From Lathyrus oleraceus (Eukaryota; Streptophyta; Magnoliopsida; Fabales; Fabaceae), in assembly GCF_024323335.1 (NCBI RefSeq), contig NC_066581.1, positions 440,659,816 to 440,723,815 on the forward strand: a stretch of 64,000 nt of DNA, in the 5' to 3' direction. The notes beneath the pieces are model-generated. The model did not search any database. It saw only the letters and a list, made by a program, of their open reading frames with translations, and had not been told where the DNA came from. The translations under genes and the position numbers were made by a program. Shown here in pieces: positions 23,423 through 35,100 of the stretch; within the stretch, counting starts at the first letter, position 1, and every line of letters starts with the position of its first letter.

Positions 23423-24381
23423 TATTGGTTCTATGTGTTGGCAGCAATTTTGGTAAAACCTAGAGTGTTCACAGGTTGTCATAAATTTTGTCTTGACATA
23501 AGATAACATGTACCTGCAGGGTGTTTAAAATGTGAATATGCAGGATTTTACTGAGATGTCAGACCCGATGTCATGGCATCTGTATACAGAACATTCAGTC
23601 TGAATGGTATGTATTATGTGATTGTTTTTTTTATGCTAATCTATGTGTGATTAATTAGATGGTTGAATGCGCCCTCAATCAGTAATTACAACCAGATTGA
23701 CTTATTTTCCAACAAGATATAATCAGTTGTCATGAGAAGATATGAATGGAAAATAGTTTTAGGGTTTTATGATGTCCAAGCCCAGCCAAACAATTCTATA
23801 TAAAGGACATGGAAAACCTGGTTTTAAACACAAGAAATAACAAACGAAATATTGAGAGAGAATAAGGGTTTTAGTCTTGTGTCGTCGTGTGTATTGTAAG
23901 CCATTCATTCATCCATAGATGATTGAATTGGACTTATTTTTGAGTTGTAATTTGTCCACTCTAAGCTTTGAAGCATGATTGTGTGTTTACTTGATTGAAG
24001 CTTTTAAGCAAGATCAAGTATGTGTCTTTGAAGAGTGTCTTCTTTTCATTGTAATTCTTGTTTTATATCACTGTTGTGATTGAGGGGGAGTGAGTAGGAT
24101 CTCATATCTAAGAGTTCTTAGGTAGAAGTCACACGGGTAGAGATTAGGTGAAAAGACTATAAATTGGAGTTGTTTACTGAGAGTCTTTGAACTGATTTTG
24201 TTTAGTGGATTTCCTTCCTGGCTTGGTAGCCCCCAGACGTAGGTGAGTTTTCACCGAACTGGGTTAACAATTGCTTGTGTCTCTTGCATTACTGTTCTTT
24301 ATCTTTTATCCTATTTGTATTGTTCAGATATTAGTGTCGTGACATTACTTTCGACATCTCATATCTGATACCAGAATTTTA
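23423..24381 (+). repeat. 5' LTR of element F (959 bp)
   Basis: Aligned with the 3' LTR (31709-32667) over the full 959 bases. The first dinucleotide is TA and the last base triplet TTA, where the 3' copy keeps TG and TCA, so the termini of this copy have mutated. A TATA box TATATAAAG lies at 23797-23805. A near-palindrome GATGTCATGGCATC at 23567-23580 is perfect in the 3' LTR. Confidence 0.92.
23797..23805 (+). promoter_or_regulatory. TATA box of F 5' LTR
   Basis: TATATAAAG, identical and at the same offset in the 3' LTR (32083-32091). Transcription is presumed to begin about 30 bases downstream. Confidence 0.65.
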
Positions 24382-24383
24382 AT

Positions 24384-24395
24384 TGGTATCAGAGC
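24384..24395 (+). other. Primer binding site of F (initiator tRNA-Met)
   Basis: TGGTATCAGAGC begins two bases after the 5' LTR. It is complementary to the 3' end of initiator methionine tRNA, the usual primer of plant copia elements. Confidence 0.88.
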
Positions 24396-24448
24396 AGGCA
24401 TCCTGCTCTTGTTATGGGTGAGATTTAGGGACGTTACTTTCTGGTACT

Positions 24449-25451
24449 ATGGATAGAGACAGAGGATCTGTTCACAGACCACCTATTTTGGATGGATCCA
24501 ACTATGACTACTGGAAACCTCGAATGGTAGCCTGCCTAAAATCTTTGGATAATAAGGCTTGGAAGGCTGTTTTAACAGGCTGGGAACATCTAGTTATTAC
24601 TAAGGAAGGAGAAGCTACAACTGATAAGAAGGCTGAGGAATAATGGACCAAGGAGGAGGAGGATCTAGCCTTGGGAACTTTAAAGCATTGAATGCTATAT
24701 TCAATGGAGTAGATAAGAACATCTTCAAATTGGTAAACAACTGTGAGGTGGCTAAATATGCTTGGAACATTCTCAAAACCACTCATGAAGGAACCTCTAG
24801 AATGAAGATGTCTAGACTGCAGCTGCTCCCTACCAAGTTTGAAAATTTGAGGATGAAAGAAGATGAAAATATTCATGAATTTCATATGAATATCCTTGAA
24901 ATTGCTAATGCCTCACGAGCCTTGGGTGAGAAGATGTCAGATGAAAAACTAGTGAGGAAAATACTCAGGTCATATCCTAAGAGATTTGCCATGAAAGTGA
25001 CAGCCATAGAAGAGTGTCAATACATTTTATATGGGAATGTGTGATGTATTTGAAAAGAAAATCAAAAGCCTAGCCTTCATGTCAAACACTAAATAGAAAT
25101 AGGAAGAAAGTGGTCAAGATACAGATGAAGATCTGGCAAATGATGTAGCATTACTGGGAAGACAGTTCAACAAACTTATGAAAAAGATGGATGTAAGGTC
25201 TAAGTCTAATGGCAAGAACATCTCATCTAACATCAGTAAGTCCAATAAAGTCTAGAAGAAGAACAAGATCTGATGAAAAGTCCAAAGAAGGAAAAGGAGT
25301 TCAGTGCCATGAATGTGATGGGTATGGACACAGTAAAGTTGAATGTGGAACCTACCTCAAGAAACAGAAGAAGAGTCTTGCTGCTACTTGGTCTGATGAA
25401 AGTGAAACAGAAGAGTCTGCAAATCTTGTGACTGCCTTGACTGGAAGATAG
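24449..25451 (+). pseudogene. Element F gag (capsid domain and first zinc knuckle), broken
   Basis: It starts MDRDRGSVHRPPILDGSNYD at 24449, the typical copia gag opening with the tryptophan-containing YDYWKPRM. A TAA follows the 64th codon (24641-24643), and the frame shifts near 24650. The next frame carries LGNFKALNAIFNG, the capsid helix region (RMKMSRLQLLPTKFENLRM) and LVRKILRSYPKRF to about 25010. A further shift and several stops occur in 25040-25208. A third open stretch (25209-25451) has the zinc knuckle CHECDGYGHSKVEC (C-X2-C-X4-H-X4-C). It packages element RNA in intact relatives. Confidence 0.88.
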
Positions 25452-25517
25452 GGTTCTGATGAAGACTCAAGTATTGATGAAGTAAGCTTTGATGAATTAG
25501 CCACTACCTACAGAAAG

Positions 25518-27065
25518 TTGTGTCATAGAAATGAAGAAGTGTGTCAACAAGTTGAAAGTCTGAAGAAAGTGATAACACAACTGGAGAATGAGAAGGAAGA
25601 ACACTTGGAAACCATCTCTAAGTTGAAGACTGAAGCAGTGTTCTTGAATTCTAAACTGGATGAGATGACAAAGTATGTCAGAATGCTAAACAATGGATCT
25701 GACACCTTAGACAAAATTCTCCAGACTGGACAAATGGCAGAAGATAAGTCTGGCATTGAGTTCAATGAATCCAAACCTGAGTGCAGTCACACTAGTAGCA
25801 AACCAAAGATGTCACATCATATGTCACAACATCATAAAGGAAGACAGCAAAAAGGGAAACATCAAAGATGGAGATGTCATTACTGTGGAAAATTTGGCCA
25901 CATAAAACCATTTTTCTATAAGTTGTATGGCTATCCTAGTCCTTCTCATCATCAATCTAGACCCAAACATCACATACCTGTCAACAAAAAACAATGGGTT
26001 CCTAGAACTGGTGTTACAAACCTGATAGCTCACGCTTTCTTCAGAGTTTCAGCCAAAGAAGACTGGTATTTTGACAGTGGGTGCTCCATACATATTACTG
26101 GAAACAAAAACATGCTAACTGACCTTCATCCTCATGCCATCAGCTATGTAACCTTTGGTGATGGAGCAAAGGGTGAAATCAAGGGGATTGGTAAATTAAA
26201 CTTCCCTGGAGTCCCTAACCTTGACAATGTCCTACTTGTTAAGGGACTGACTGTAAACCTAATAAGCATCAGTCAACTATGTGACCAAGGTCTAACTGTA
26301 AACTTCACAAAAACTGAATGTCTTATTACTAATAAAGAAAATGAAGTGATCATGAAAGGAGTCAGGTCTAAGGACAACTGCTATATGTGGAGTTCTCAAG
26401 AAACTAGTTATTCATCAATGTGTACTCTAGCCAAAGAAGAAGAAGTGAAGATATGGCATCACAGATTGGCCCATCTGCATCTTAAAGGAATGAAGAGGAT
26501 TATATCTGTTGAAGCTGTCAGAGGAATTCCAAACTTGAAGATTGATGAAGGAAGAGTTTGTGGGGAGTGTCATTTTGGAAAACAGACAAAGATGTCACAT
26601 CAGAAGCTCTGACATGACACCACTTCCAGAGTGCTGGAACTTCTCCATATGGACTTGATGGGACCCATGCAGATGGAAAGTCTTGGTGGGAAGAAGTATG
26701 CTTATGTAGTGGTGGATGACTTCTCTACATACACATGGGTCAATTTTATAAGAGAAAAATATGATGTATTTGAAGTCTTCAAAGATCTTTGTCTAAGACT
26801 TCAAAGAGAAAAAGAAAGTCAGGTTATCAAAATCAGAAGTGATCATGGGAAAGAATTTGAGAATAACAAATTTGTTGGATTTTATGCATCAGAAGGAATT
26901 AGTCATGAGTTCTCATCACCTATTAATCCTCAGCAAAATGGTGTGGTAGAAAGGAAAAATAGAACTCTCCAAGAATCAGCCAGAGCTATGATTCATGCTA
27001 AGAAATTTCCCTACCACTTCTGGGTTGAGGCTATGAAACAGCCTGCTATGTTCACAACAGAGTAA
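25518..27065 (+). pseudogene. Element F gag end, protease and integrase
   Basis: An open frame from 25518 to 26612 has a coiled-coil-like stretch (VESLKKVITQLENEKEEHLE) and a second zinc-knuckle-like CHYCGKFGHIKPF whose last Cys is replaced. The protease active site is DWYFDSGCSIH (Asp codon 26073-26075). The integrase zinc region follows: HHRLAHLHLKG to CGECHFGK. A TGA near 26610 interrupts. The integrase core continues in the same frame with D in HMDLMGP (26652-26654), D in RSDHGKEF (26841-26843) and E in GVVERKNR (26949-26951), giving DD35E spacing. A stop and frame change occur at 27065. Confidence 0.9.
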
Positions 27066-27067
27066 CC

Positions 27068-29086
27068 TTGAAGAAAGGGACTCCTACTACTTTATATGAA
27101 GTCTGGAAAGGGAGAAGACCTACAGTTAAATACTTCCATGTGTTTGGTAGTAAATGTTATATCTTGACTGACCGTGAACAAAGAAGGAAGATGGATCCCA
27201 AGAGTGATGAAGGAATATTTTTGGGTTACTCAACAAACAGCATATCTTTTAGAGTCTTTAATTCCATAACAAAAGTAATGATGGAATCTATCAATGTTGT
27301 GGTTGATGATCAGCAGACTGATGTCACGGACGATGTTAAGACATCCCTAAATGATCCCCCAACTGATTTCCCATACAAAAGTAATGACAATGAACTCACT
27401 CAAGGTGAACCTAAAGCTGACAAAATTAATAAGGGACCCTCTATCAGAATTCAGAAGGATCATCCTAAAGATCTCATTATAGGAGACCCAAATAAAGGGG
27501 TCACAACTAGATCAAGGGAAGTGACCTCACATGGTTGTTTTGTGTCCAAGATTGAGCCTAGGAATGTCAAGGGATCCTTTAGTGATGAGTTCTGGATCAA
27601 TGCCATGCAGGAAGAGTGAGGCAAATTCAAGAGAAATGAAGTATGGGAACTGGTTCCAAGACCTGAAGGAATAAATGTCATTGGAACAAAGTGGGTGCAC
27701 AAGAATAAATCTGATGAAGAAGGGGTGGTTACTAAAAATAAAGTAAGATTAGTAGCACAAGGATACACTCAAGTTGAAGGGGTTGACTTTGATGAAACAT
27801 TTTTCTCTGTAGCCTGCCTTGAGTCCATTAGACTATTGCTTGGAGTGGCATGTATTCTGAAGTTTAAACTATTCCAAATGGATGTGAAAAGTGCTTTCTT
27901 GAATGGTTACTTAAATGAGGAAGTGTATGTTGAACAACCTAAAGGATTTACAGATCCAAATCTTCCAAAACATGTGTATAAGCTAAGGAAAGCCCTTTAT
28001 GGTTTAAAACAAGCTCCTAGGACTTAGTATGACAGACTCACAGTGTTCCTTATTAACAATGGATACAGGAAGGAAGGCATTGACAAAACCCTATTTGTTA
28101 AGAATGCAGGAGGAAAACTCATGGTGGCTAAGATATATATGGATGATATTGTTTTTGGTGGGATGCCAGATCAGATGGTCGAACATTTTGTTGAACAAAT
28201 GCAGTCTGAATTTGAAATGAGACTTGTTGGAGAGCTGACCTATTTTCTTGGGTTACAAGTCAAGCAGATGGAAGATTCTATCTTTCTATCTCAAAGAAAA
28301 TATGCCAAAAACATTGTTAAGAAGTTTGGCATGGAGAATGCAAGTCATAAAAGGACACCTGCTCCTACATATCTGAAAGTCTCCAAAGATGAAAATGGTG
28401 TTAGTGTAGATCAAAGTCTCTCCAGAAGCATGATAAGAAGTCTGCTATATCTCACAGCAAGCAGACCTAACATTTCTTTTTTTGTAGGTGTTTGTGCTAG
28501 ATATCAAGCTAAACCAAAAGTCAGTCACATAAACTAAGTGAAAAGGATACTGAAATATGTCAATGGCACCAGTGACTATGGGATGTTGTATACTCATGAA
28601 TTTGGATCTATGCTAACTGGATACTGTGATGTTGACTGGGCTGGTAGTGCTATTGATAGGAAAAGCACATCAGGAGGATGTTTCTTCTCGGGGAACAACT
28701 TAATATCACGGTTTAGTAAGAAACAAAATTGTGTGTACCTGTCCACTTCTGAAGCTGAATACATAGCTGCTGGAAGTAGTTGTTCTCAATTGGTTTGGAT
28801 GAAACAGATATTGACTGAATACAATGTCACGCAAGATGTCATGACATTATACTGTGACAACCTGAGTGCTATAAATATTTCTAAGAATCCTATTCAGCAC
28901 AGCAGGACAAAACACATTGATATTCGTCATCATTTTATTAGAGAACGAGTGGAAGAGAAAATCATAGCCCTGGAGCATGTTACTACTGAAATGCAATTAG
29001 CTGATATATTTACAAAGGCTTTGGATGCTAATCAACTTGAATGTCTAAGAGGGAAATTAGGGATTTGTATCTATGAGAATTTATAG
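27068..29086 (+). pseudogene. Element F integrase C-terminus, reverse transcriptase and RNase H
   Basis: The integrase tail (YEVWKGRRPTVKYFHVFGSKC, then the GKFKRNEVWELVPRP boundary) leads into RT: GTKWVHKNK, ARLV-like VRLVAQGYTQ, QMDVKSAFLNGYL, KALYGLKQAPR and the catalytic KIYMDDIVFGG (about 28131-28160). RNase H follows with GYCDVDWAGS, STSEAEYIA and CDNLSAI, and ends QLADIFTKAL before the stop at 29086. In-frame stops lie near 27617, after KQAPRT (28025-28027, where tryptophan is usual) and at 28535. Apart from these the domains are well preserved. Confidence 0.92.
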
Positions 29087-29293
29087 CAATTAATTTGGAG
29101 TGGAAAAGGTAACAAAAATATTGTCTGTCCACTTAAAAGAAAGTTCCCCATTTATGGTAAATCATCACCTAGTATTAGAACTTCCATCTATAGCATATTC
29201 ACACGCAACCTCTGCTCAAACATTTCCACCTTCCTTCAACTTCATTAAGCTTCTCTGCTAGGGCAACAGAAACCGTTCCACAAGATCAACAAG

Positions 29294-31116
29294 ATGTCAC
29301 AACATCCTTCACCTTTTGGTTCTAAAAACACCAAACCTGTGCACAAAGCTAGAACACCCTATATGGACTTTCTTAATGAAGACATTTTGGAAGTGATTCC
29401 CCTGTCAGTCATCCCAGGCGACGCTCCTGGTTCATCCTCCACTGTAGGACATACTCAAGGTAACAGTTCTAATAACCCTAGCTCTAAGGATGACATGCAT
29501 CATACTGATCGTGTCATTAGAAATCTTGTGACGAGGATCCTTAATGAAGGACACTCATCAAAGGGAGTTTCTACTCCTCTATCGAGAAGGGACCCCTCTC
29601 CTGAGGTTGGACCTCACAATGAGAGAGATGATGAGTCATCTAGGTCTGAAAAAGATATAGCTACTGAGGGATTATGCTCTTTAGGGCAAACCTTTCCTAG
29701 TAAGAAATTTGTAGATGCTTCTAATCTAAGAAGCATGACTCTACTAAGAAGGTGATCGACTTGGAAGAAGAGAGCTCAGATGATGAAGATGATAACTTGC
29801 TTCATCACTTGAAGCCAAGTGTTGCTAAAAGGATGAAGACCAGAAAGGGTAGGTCTGTGGCTGAGATGATGACAGCCAAAACTGGTAAGAAGGCTACTAC
29901 TGTAGGCCCTTCAAAGTCTTGGAGTGAAGTGGAGGTAAAGAAGAGAAAAGTAATAGAAAGTTCTGATTCAGAGGAAGATGTCCCTGACATCTCTCCTGTC
30001 AAAAAGTCAACTGTTAGAAAATCCCCTACAAAGGTTGTTGTTGTACACTTGGATAACATTTCCTTCCATCTTGAAGATGGTGCAGTAAAGTGGAAATTTG
30101 TAATCCAAATGAGAGTGGTTGTGGAAAGAGAACTGGGAAAGGATGTTATAGAGGTTAATGAGGTCATGAACCTGATTAAGTCTGCTGGATTAATGAAAAC
30201 TGTTAGTGGGTTATCTTAGTGTTTTGAAGGTCTTGTTAAAGAATTTGTGGTGAACATCGCTGAGGACAGTACTGATAAGAACATCAAAGAGTTTTGTAAG
30301 GTGTTTGTTAGAGGAAAGTGTGTGAAGTTTTCTCCAACTGTGATTAATAAGTTCCTGGGAAGAGGAACAGAAAGTGCTTGTGTACTAGTGGCCACAGACA
30401 ATGAGGTATGTAGGGAAATAACTGCTGGACAGGTCAAGGAGTGGCCTAGCAAGAAGCATCTCCCCGCTGGAAAACTAACTGTGAAATATGATATCTTGCA
30501 CAAGATAGGGTCAACAAACTGGGTACCAACAAATCACATCTCTACAATCTCAAATTCTCTTGGAAGGCTCATATTTCCTATTGGAACCAAGCTTAATTTT
30601 TATTATGGTAGATTCATGTTTGATCAAATTGTCAAACATGCTTCTACAAATGCAGTGAAGCTGCCCATAACTTTTCCCTCGATGATTTGGGGGATAATTC
30701 TGAGCCAGCAACCTGGAATTTTGAGCACAAGTGATATCCCCAGTAGAAGAAAACCTCCCCTGTCAGTTCATTACAAATCATTTGAAGGAAGTCATGTCAA
30801 TGACATTGTCATGACATCTGCTGTGAAGAAGCCAGCCTCTGAAGGTGGTCTGATTGCTAAACTGAAAGAGACCTGTAAGGAATTGGAGACTAGGACAAAG
30901 GTAGCTAAAGCCAGGAAAGAAGCTTTGGAGGTTCTAATTAATAGCTTGGAGCAAGGTGATAGAGATAATGTTGGACAAGCTGAGGAAACAGAAGCCCACA
31001 CCTCTAGTGAGAGGTCTGAATCTCAAGATAAATCAAGTGGCAGTTCTAGTTCTGAAGCTGATGAAGATGCTAGCTCATCTAATCGAGTTTTGGTGAAGAT
31101 TGTTCCCCTTTTATGA
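29294..31116 (+). pseudogene. Element F env-like third ORF
   Basis: It lies about 200 bases after the pol stop and starts MSQHPSPFGSKNTKP. A frameshift near 29750 moves the reading to a frame with an acidic stretch (DLEEESSDDEDDN), a Ser/Lys-rich region and FEGLVKEFVVNIAEDS. A TAG (30217-30219) breaks that frame. The segment FCKVFVRGKCVKFSPTVINK resembles the domain often labelled putative plant transposon protein. The C-terminus has a coiled-coil-like helix (KLKETCKELETRTKVAKARK) and a Ser-rich tail. Such ORFs are called env-like in Sireviruses, but membrane function is unproven. I see no clear signal peptide. Total about 600 codons. Confidence 0.8.
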
Positions 31117-31708
31117 TGATGTGTTGTTCTCGATGCCTTGATGTTTGATGGTTTTTTTTTGCAGTCTTGTTTTGATGCCTTGATGTAATTTTTGGGTTCT
31201 CTTTTATGTCTCTGGATTTTATCTCAGCTTATAGCTGTGTTTGTTTGTGGTTCTGTAACACCTGACATTATGTGTTAACATTCTAAGTGACATTCTCATT
31301 GACTAATAGACATTTATTTTGTCTCATTGGTCTCTTTGGTCTATTTTGACTAAAAGGGGGGGAAGTAGCTAAGTAGTTAAAGGGGAGCTGCAGTTAATAT
31401 GTGCTATGAAGTAGCTATGCTATAAATAGATGACACATGATGTTGAAAAGGATGTTTTGTGTAGTACAGGTGATGTTGAAGGTGATGTCAGATGGGGTGA
31501 TGGATGTTACAAGTGTTGTTGAAGGAGATGTCTGTGTTGAACAGACTTAGGGGGGGAAGAAGCACATATGTGTTTACTAGTTGCTATTATAGCTAGTAAA
31601 TGTGTGCTTTATTACTTCTGTTGCTAAATTGCTGATGGCTTTTTATTGTACTCTTGTGAACAAATGGTTTGATGTATGTTTTAGCCAAAATTTTCCAAAG
31701 GGGGAGTT
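31117..31708 (+). other. 3' UTR and polypurine tracts of element F
   Basis: Three G-rich purine runs lie in line: 31352-31366 (AAAAGGGGGGGAAG), 31549-31562 (AGGGGGGGAAGAAG) and the one next to the LTR, 31697-31706 (AAAGGGGGAG). The last is the presumed plus-strand primer. Multiplied polypurine tracts before the 3' LTR are a reported Sirevirus trait. The stretch 31440-31540 has loose GATGTTGAAGG-type repeats. Confidence 0.7.
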
Positions 31709-32667
31709 TGTTGGTTCTATGTGTTGGCAGCAATTTTGGTAAAACCTAGAGTGTTCACAAGTTGTCACAAGTGTTGTCTTGACATAAGATAACATGTACC
31801 TGCAGGGTGTTTAAAATGTGAATATGCAGGATTTTACTGAGATGTCAGACCCGATGTCATGACATCTGTATACATAACATTCAGTCTGAATGTTATGTAT
31901 TATGTGATTGTGTTTTTTATGCTAATCTATGTGTGATTGATGAGATGGTTGAATGCGCCCTTAATCAATAATTACAACCAGATTGACTTATTTTCCAACA
32001 AGATATAATCAGCTATCATGAGAAGATATGAATGGAAAATAGTTTTAGGGTTTTATGATGTCCAAGCCCAGCCAAACACTTCTATATAAAGGACATGGAA
32101 AACCTGGTTTTAAACACAAGAAATACCGAACGAAATATCGAGAGAGAATAAGGGTTTTAGTCTTTTATGGTCTTGTGTATTGTAAGCCATTCAGTCATCC
32201 ATAGATGATTGAATTGGACTGATTTTTGAGTTGTAATTTATCCACTTTAAGCTTTGAAGCATGAGTGTGTCTTTACTTGATTGAAACTTTTAAGCAAGAT
32301 CAACTATGTGTCTTTGAAGAGTGTCTTCTTTTCATTGTAATTCTTGTTTTATATCACTGTTGTGATTGAGGGGGAGTGAGTAGGATCTCATATCTAAGAG
32401 TTCTTAGGTAGAAGTCACACAGGTAGAGATTAGGTGAAAAGGCTGTAACTTGAAGTTGTTTACTGAGAGTCTTTGAACTGATTCTGTTTAGTGGATTTCC
32501 TTCTTGGCTTGGTAGCCCCCAGACGTATGTGACTTTGCATCGAACTGGGTTAACAATTGCTTATGTCTCTTGCATTACTGTTCTTTATCTTTTATCCTGT
32601 TTGTATTGTCCAGATATTAGTGTCGTGACATTACCTTCGACATCTCATATCTGATACCAGAATTTCA
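31709..32667 (+). repeat. 3' LTR of element F (959 bp)
   Basis: It starts TGTTGG and ends TTTCA, keeping canonical TG...CA ends, and is followed by the GAATG duplication. It has a TATA box TATATAAAG at 32083-32091 and a perfect 14-bp palindrome GATGTCATGACATC at 31853-31866. Confidence 0.92.
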
Positions 32668-32672
32668 GAATG
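32668..32672. repeat. Target-site duplication of F, right copy (GAATG)
   Basis: Exact copy of 23418-23422. The LTR E sequence resumes at 32673. Confidence 0.88.
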
Positions 32673-33320
32673 GATAAGCTTGGATGAGGCCATCTTTATT
32701 TGATGCCTTTCTCTTCAAAATAATATAATTGTGCATTTGTGTGTTGGTTGATTCTAAAAGTCCAAGGGAATTCTGGGTTTCTATTGACATTTTTGTCTAT
32801 TGGATTGCTACCACTTGGTCAGATCTTTTTCAACTCTAAACTTTTAAATTTTGTGCATAGGATAGTCTCTTCATCTTCTCCCCATTTCTTTAATTTCAAA
32901 ATCTCTCCCTCCATTTTCAAAATCTTCTTTGTGTTAACTACTTTTGTTCTAAACTTTGACTACTTTTGCAAAAAAGATTGAAACTTTGGCCTTATGCCAT
33001 TGCCTTTTCAAACTTATTTTCTTAAATCAAACTTGTAAATAAACTTAACTATAATTGACTTAAACTTTCAAAAAGCCAAAAAGAACTAACTCATTCAAAT
33101 AATCCTAGGCCTTTGTGCCTTTCAAACTTAAATTTTGTTAAAATCTATGCATCCATTTTGAAATTTGTATCACGAACTACGAGGTTTTGATACCTCATTT
33201 TTATGTTGGTACGTAGGCACAAGACCGAAGGTCTTGTCAAACACAAAAATATAATTAATGAATTCTTTTCTCATCCCCCCATTCTATTTATTTGTAAACA
33301 TCACTTTATACAAAATATAT

Positions 33321-33600
33321 TGTACCGGTGAGTCAGTTTGGCTAAAGCACAGAAGAAACACCAATCAGACATCTAGCGAAAACCTGCTTATGCAAATGAT
33401 GCATGAAATGTAATGCTTGATTATTTTTATTTTCAAGGAACTTACTATGTCATTTGCAAATATATAATATTTAAGTGGAATTTCCAACAATTTGATATGA
33501 CCAAAAATATCTTTTTATTTATATAAATTGGAAGGATTACACTGAGTATAATTTCAGAAACCAAATGAAAAATACAAGAGAAAAGGAGACTAGTCATCCT
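33321..33600 (-). pseudogene. Element D gag start and ORF1-gag spacer
   Basis: On the minus strand, non-coding spacer from 33600 reaches a short gag-leader remnant ending at CACCGGTACAA (33321-33330). It aligns with the ACGCACCGGTATAACAC of B just before its gag ATG (42703-42717). A conserved spacer motif around an ATGCAT(C/G)AT repeat (TTATGCAAATGATGCATG, 33388-33405) also occurs in C (59313-59330) and, reversed, in B near 42615. Gag itself is cut off here by the E junction. Confidence 0.6.
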
Positions 33601-35100
33601 AAGGATCCCTAACAACAATGTCAGAATATCTGGCTGAAGGCGCGTACTTCCTTCGAATGCGACAGATCTCGGTCTCAAAAGAAGCCTTCATTCGAGTCTT
33701 CTCGAGGAAAAGTTGGTCAACAATCTTCTTCCAAGCAATGGAAGGCTGAGGCATGCTAGAAGATGAAACCTCTGACTCTCTCTGTCTCTTCCTTACTCGG
33801 TCTTCAAGTATCTCAATGAGTGCATCTTTGTCCTTAGACTCCAACTGCAACTCTTCACGCTTCTTGCTCAAAGCACAAAAACGCTCTTCCCACATATCCT
33901 TCTCTTGCTTCATCTTAACGAGTGCGTCTTCCAACTCCTTTAAATCTTGGTTAGGGAGAGTTAATGGCTTAACCACAACCATATACGTAGGTCTTTCACA
34001 AGGATAAGGCATCTTCAAATCCATAGCTCTCTTCTTCACCCAAAGAGTGTAAGCTTCCAAAGCTACATAGTTGCACGGACTAAGCTCAGATCTTCCTTTC
34101 CTATGCACATTATGCCAAGCATGCACAATCTTTTCCTTCAAATGTTGGGAATCTTTACCCTCTTGATAGAAAAGACCTTCTAACAACATGTTATTAGGTT
34201 TGTCTCTCAAGGGGAACCCAAGTTGACGACGAGACAAAGTAGGGTTGTAGTTAATTCCTCCTTGTGTACCAATGAGAGGCATATTAGAGAATTCACCACA
34301 ACTATCAATAATCTCCAAACTTCTTTAAAACGGATCATACCAAACTATATCATCATTAGTGAGAGACATAAGTCTTTGAGACTACCTTAGACATTGTTTG
34401 TTCTCCACAAAAGCAGGTGTATGAGGCAAGTGCAAAATAAACCACTTGTACAGAAAAGGAATACAACAGACAATCATTCCACCACCCTTAGAATTCCTTA
34501 GATGCAAAGATAAATACATATCACCCAACAAAGTAGGCACATGATTCCCAATCAAGAAAAGTCTAATGGCGTTAGCATCAATAAAACCGTCAATGTTAGG
34601 GAACAAAGCTAATCCCTAGAAAAGCAACACATAGATAGCTTCAAAAGCATCCATACTACCAGCTTGAGCAAGAGTAGTAGCTTCCTTAATGAGGAAAACA
34701 CATGGCAACCCAAACAACCCTCCTTTATTCACCCAATGAGCCTATATCTCAGACTTCTTCAAGTGAAGGGCTTCAACAAAAATACTAGATCGGGGAATCT
34801 CCTCCAATCCACTAAAAGGCACTCTACTAGAAACAGGTATCCCCAAAAGATGAGAATACTCCTCCAAGGTAGGGACAAGCTAAAAATCTGGGAAAGTGAA
34901 AAACTGGTAGAGAGGATCATAGAATTGCACTAGCACACTCAAGAGTCCTTCAATCACATCAGCAGACCATATGGATAGAAGCTTCCTATGACGTTGTTTA
35001 AAGTCCAGGGATCTAATACAAAAGATGCTAACTTCCTTAACTCTTTCAAGTCGGGACATTTGAAACTGTACTTCTTAGTGTTCCTTCGTCCATAATCCAT
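33601..35100 (-). pseudogene. Element D ORF1 (DUF7745-like, with C-terminal coiled coil)
   Basis: It starts at the ATG complementary to 35098-35100 (MDYGRRNTKKYSFKCPDLKEL), parallel to B ORF1. Stops break it near 34615, 34383 and 34325. The C-terminal 239 codons (34318-33601) are open: GGINYNPTLSRRQLGFPLRD, GLFYQEGKDSQHLKEKI, RPTYMVVVKPLTLPNQDLKE. Then comes a charged coiled-coil-like region (ELEDALVKMKQEKDMWEERF onward). The globular part (LFPNIDGFIDANAIRLFL, LLGDMYLSLHLRN, YKWFILHLP) resembles the plant domain listed as DUF7745. Its role in the element is unknown. An ORF before gag is a hallmark of Ogre. Confidence 0.8.

Larger units (their letters stand above)
23423..32667 (+). mobile_element. 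Complete Sirevirus-type Ty1/copia element F (9,245 bp)
   Basis: Two 959-bp LTRs flank gag, protease, integrase, RT, RNase H and an extra env-like ORF. The integrase-before-RT order marks Ty1/copia. The env-like ORF after RNase H, the double zinc-knuckle gag and about 1-kb LTRs fit the SIRE/Maximus lineage common in legumes. The target duplication GAATG stands at 23418-23422 and 32668-32672. The LTRs differ by about 48 of 959 bases (hand count, roughly 5%). Stops and frameshifts in gag, between integrase and RT and elsewhere make it non-functional. It sits inside LTR E. Confidence 0.93.
19666..33320 (+). mobile_element. Ogre LTR E (type II, 3' end lost), split by copia element F
   Basis: It starts TGTAAGACCCCAATTTT at 19666 and follows type II LTR sequence to 23422. 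After F it resumes at 32673 and carries the ACTACGAGGTTTTGAT block near 33175 and GGTACGTAGGC. It stops resembling an LTR near 33300, about 320 bases before the expected CTACA end. D gag resumes at 33321. The LTR parts sum to about 4.4 kb. Either a solo LTR or a truncated element remained, and one deletion then removed the LTR end together with about 600 bp of D gag. No target duplication can be tested. Confidence 0.8.

Noticed and set aside
29294..31116. Calling the third ORF of F a viral envelope gene
   Set aside because: I see no signal peptide or fusion features; env-like is kept only as a family label.
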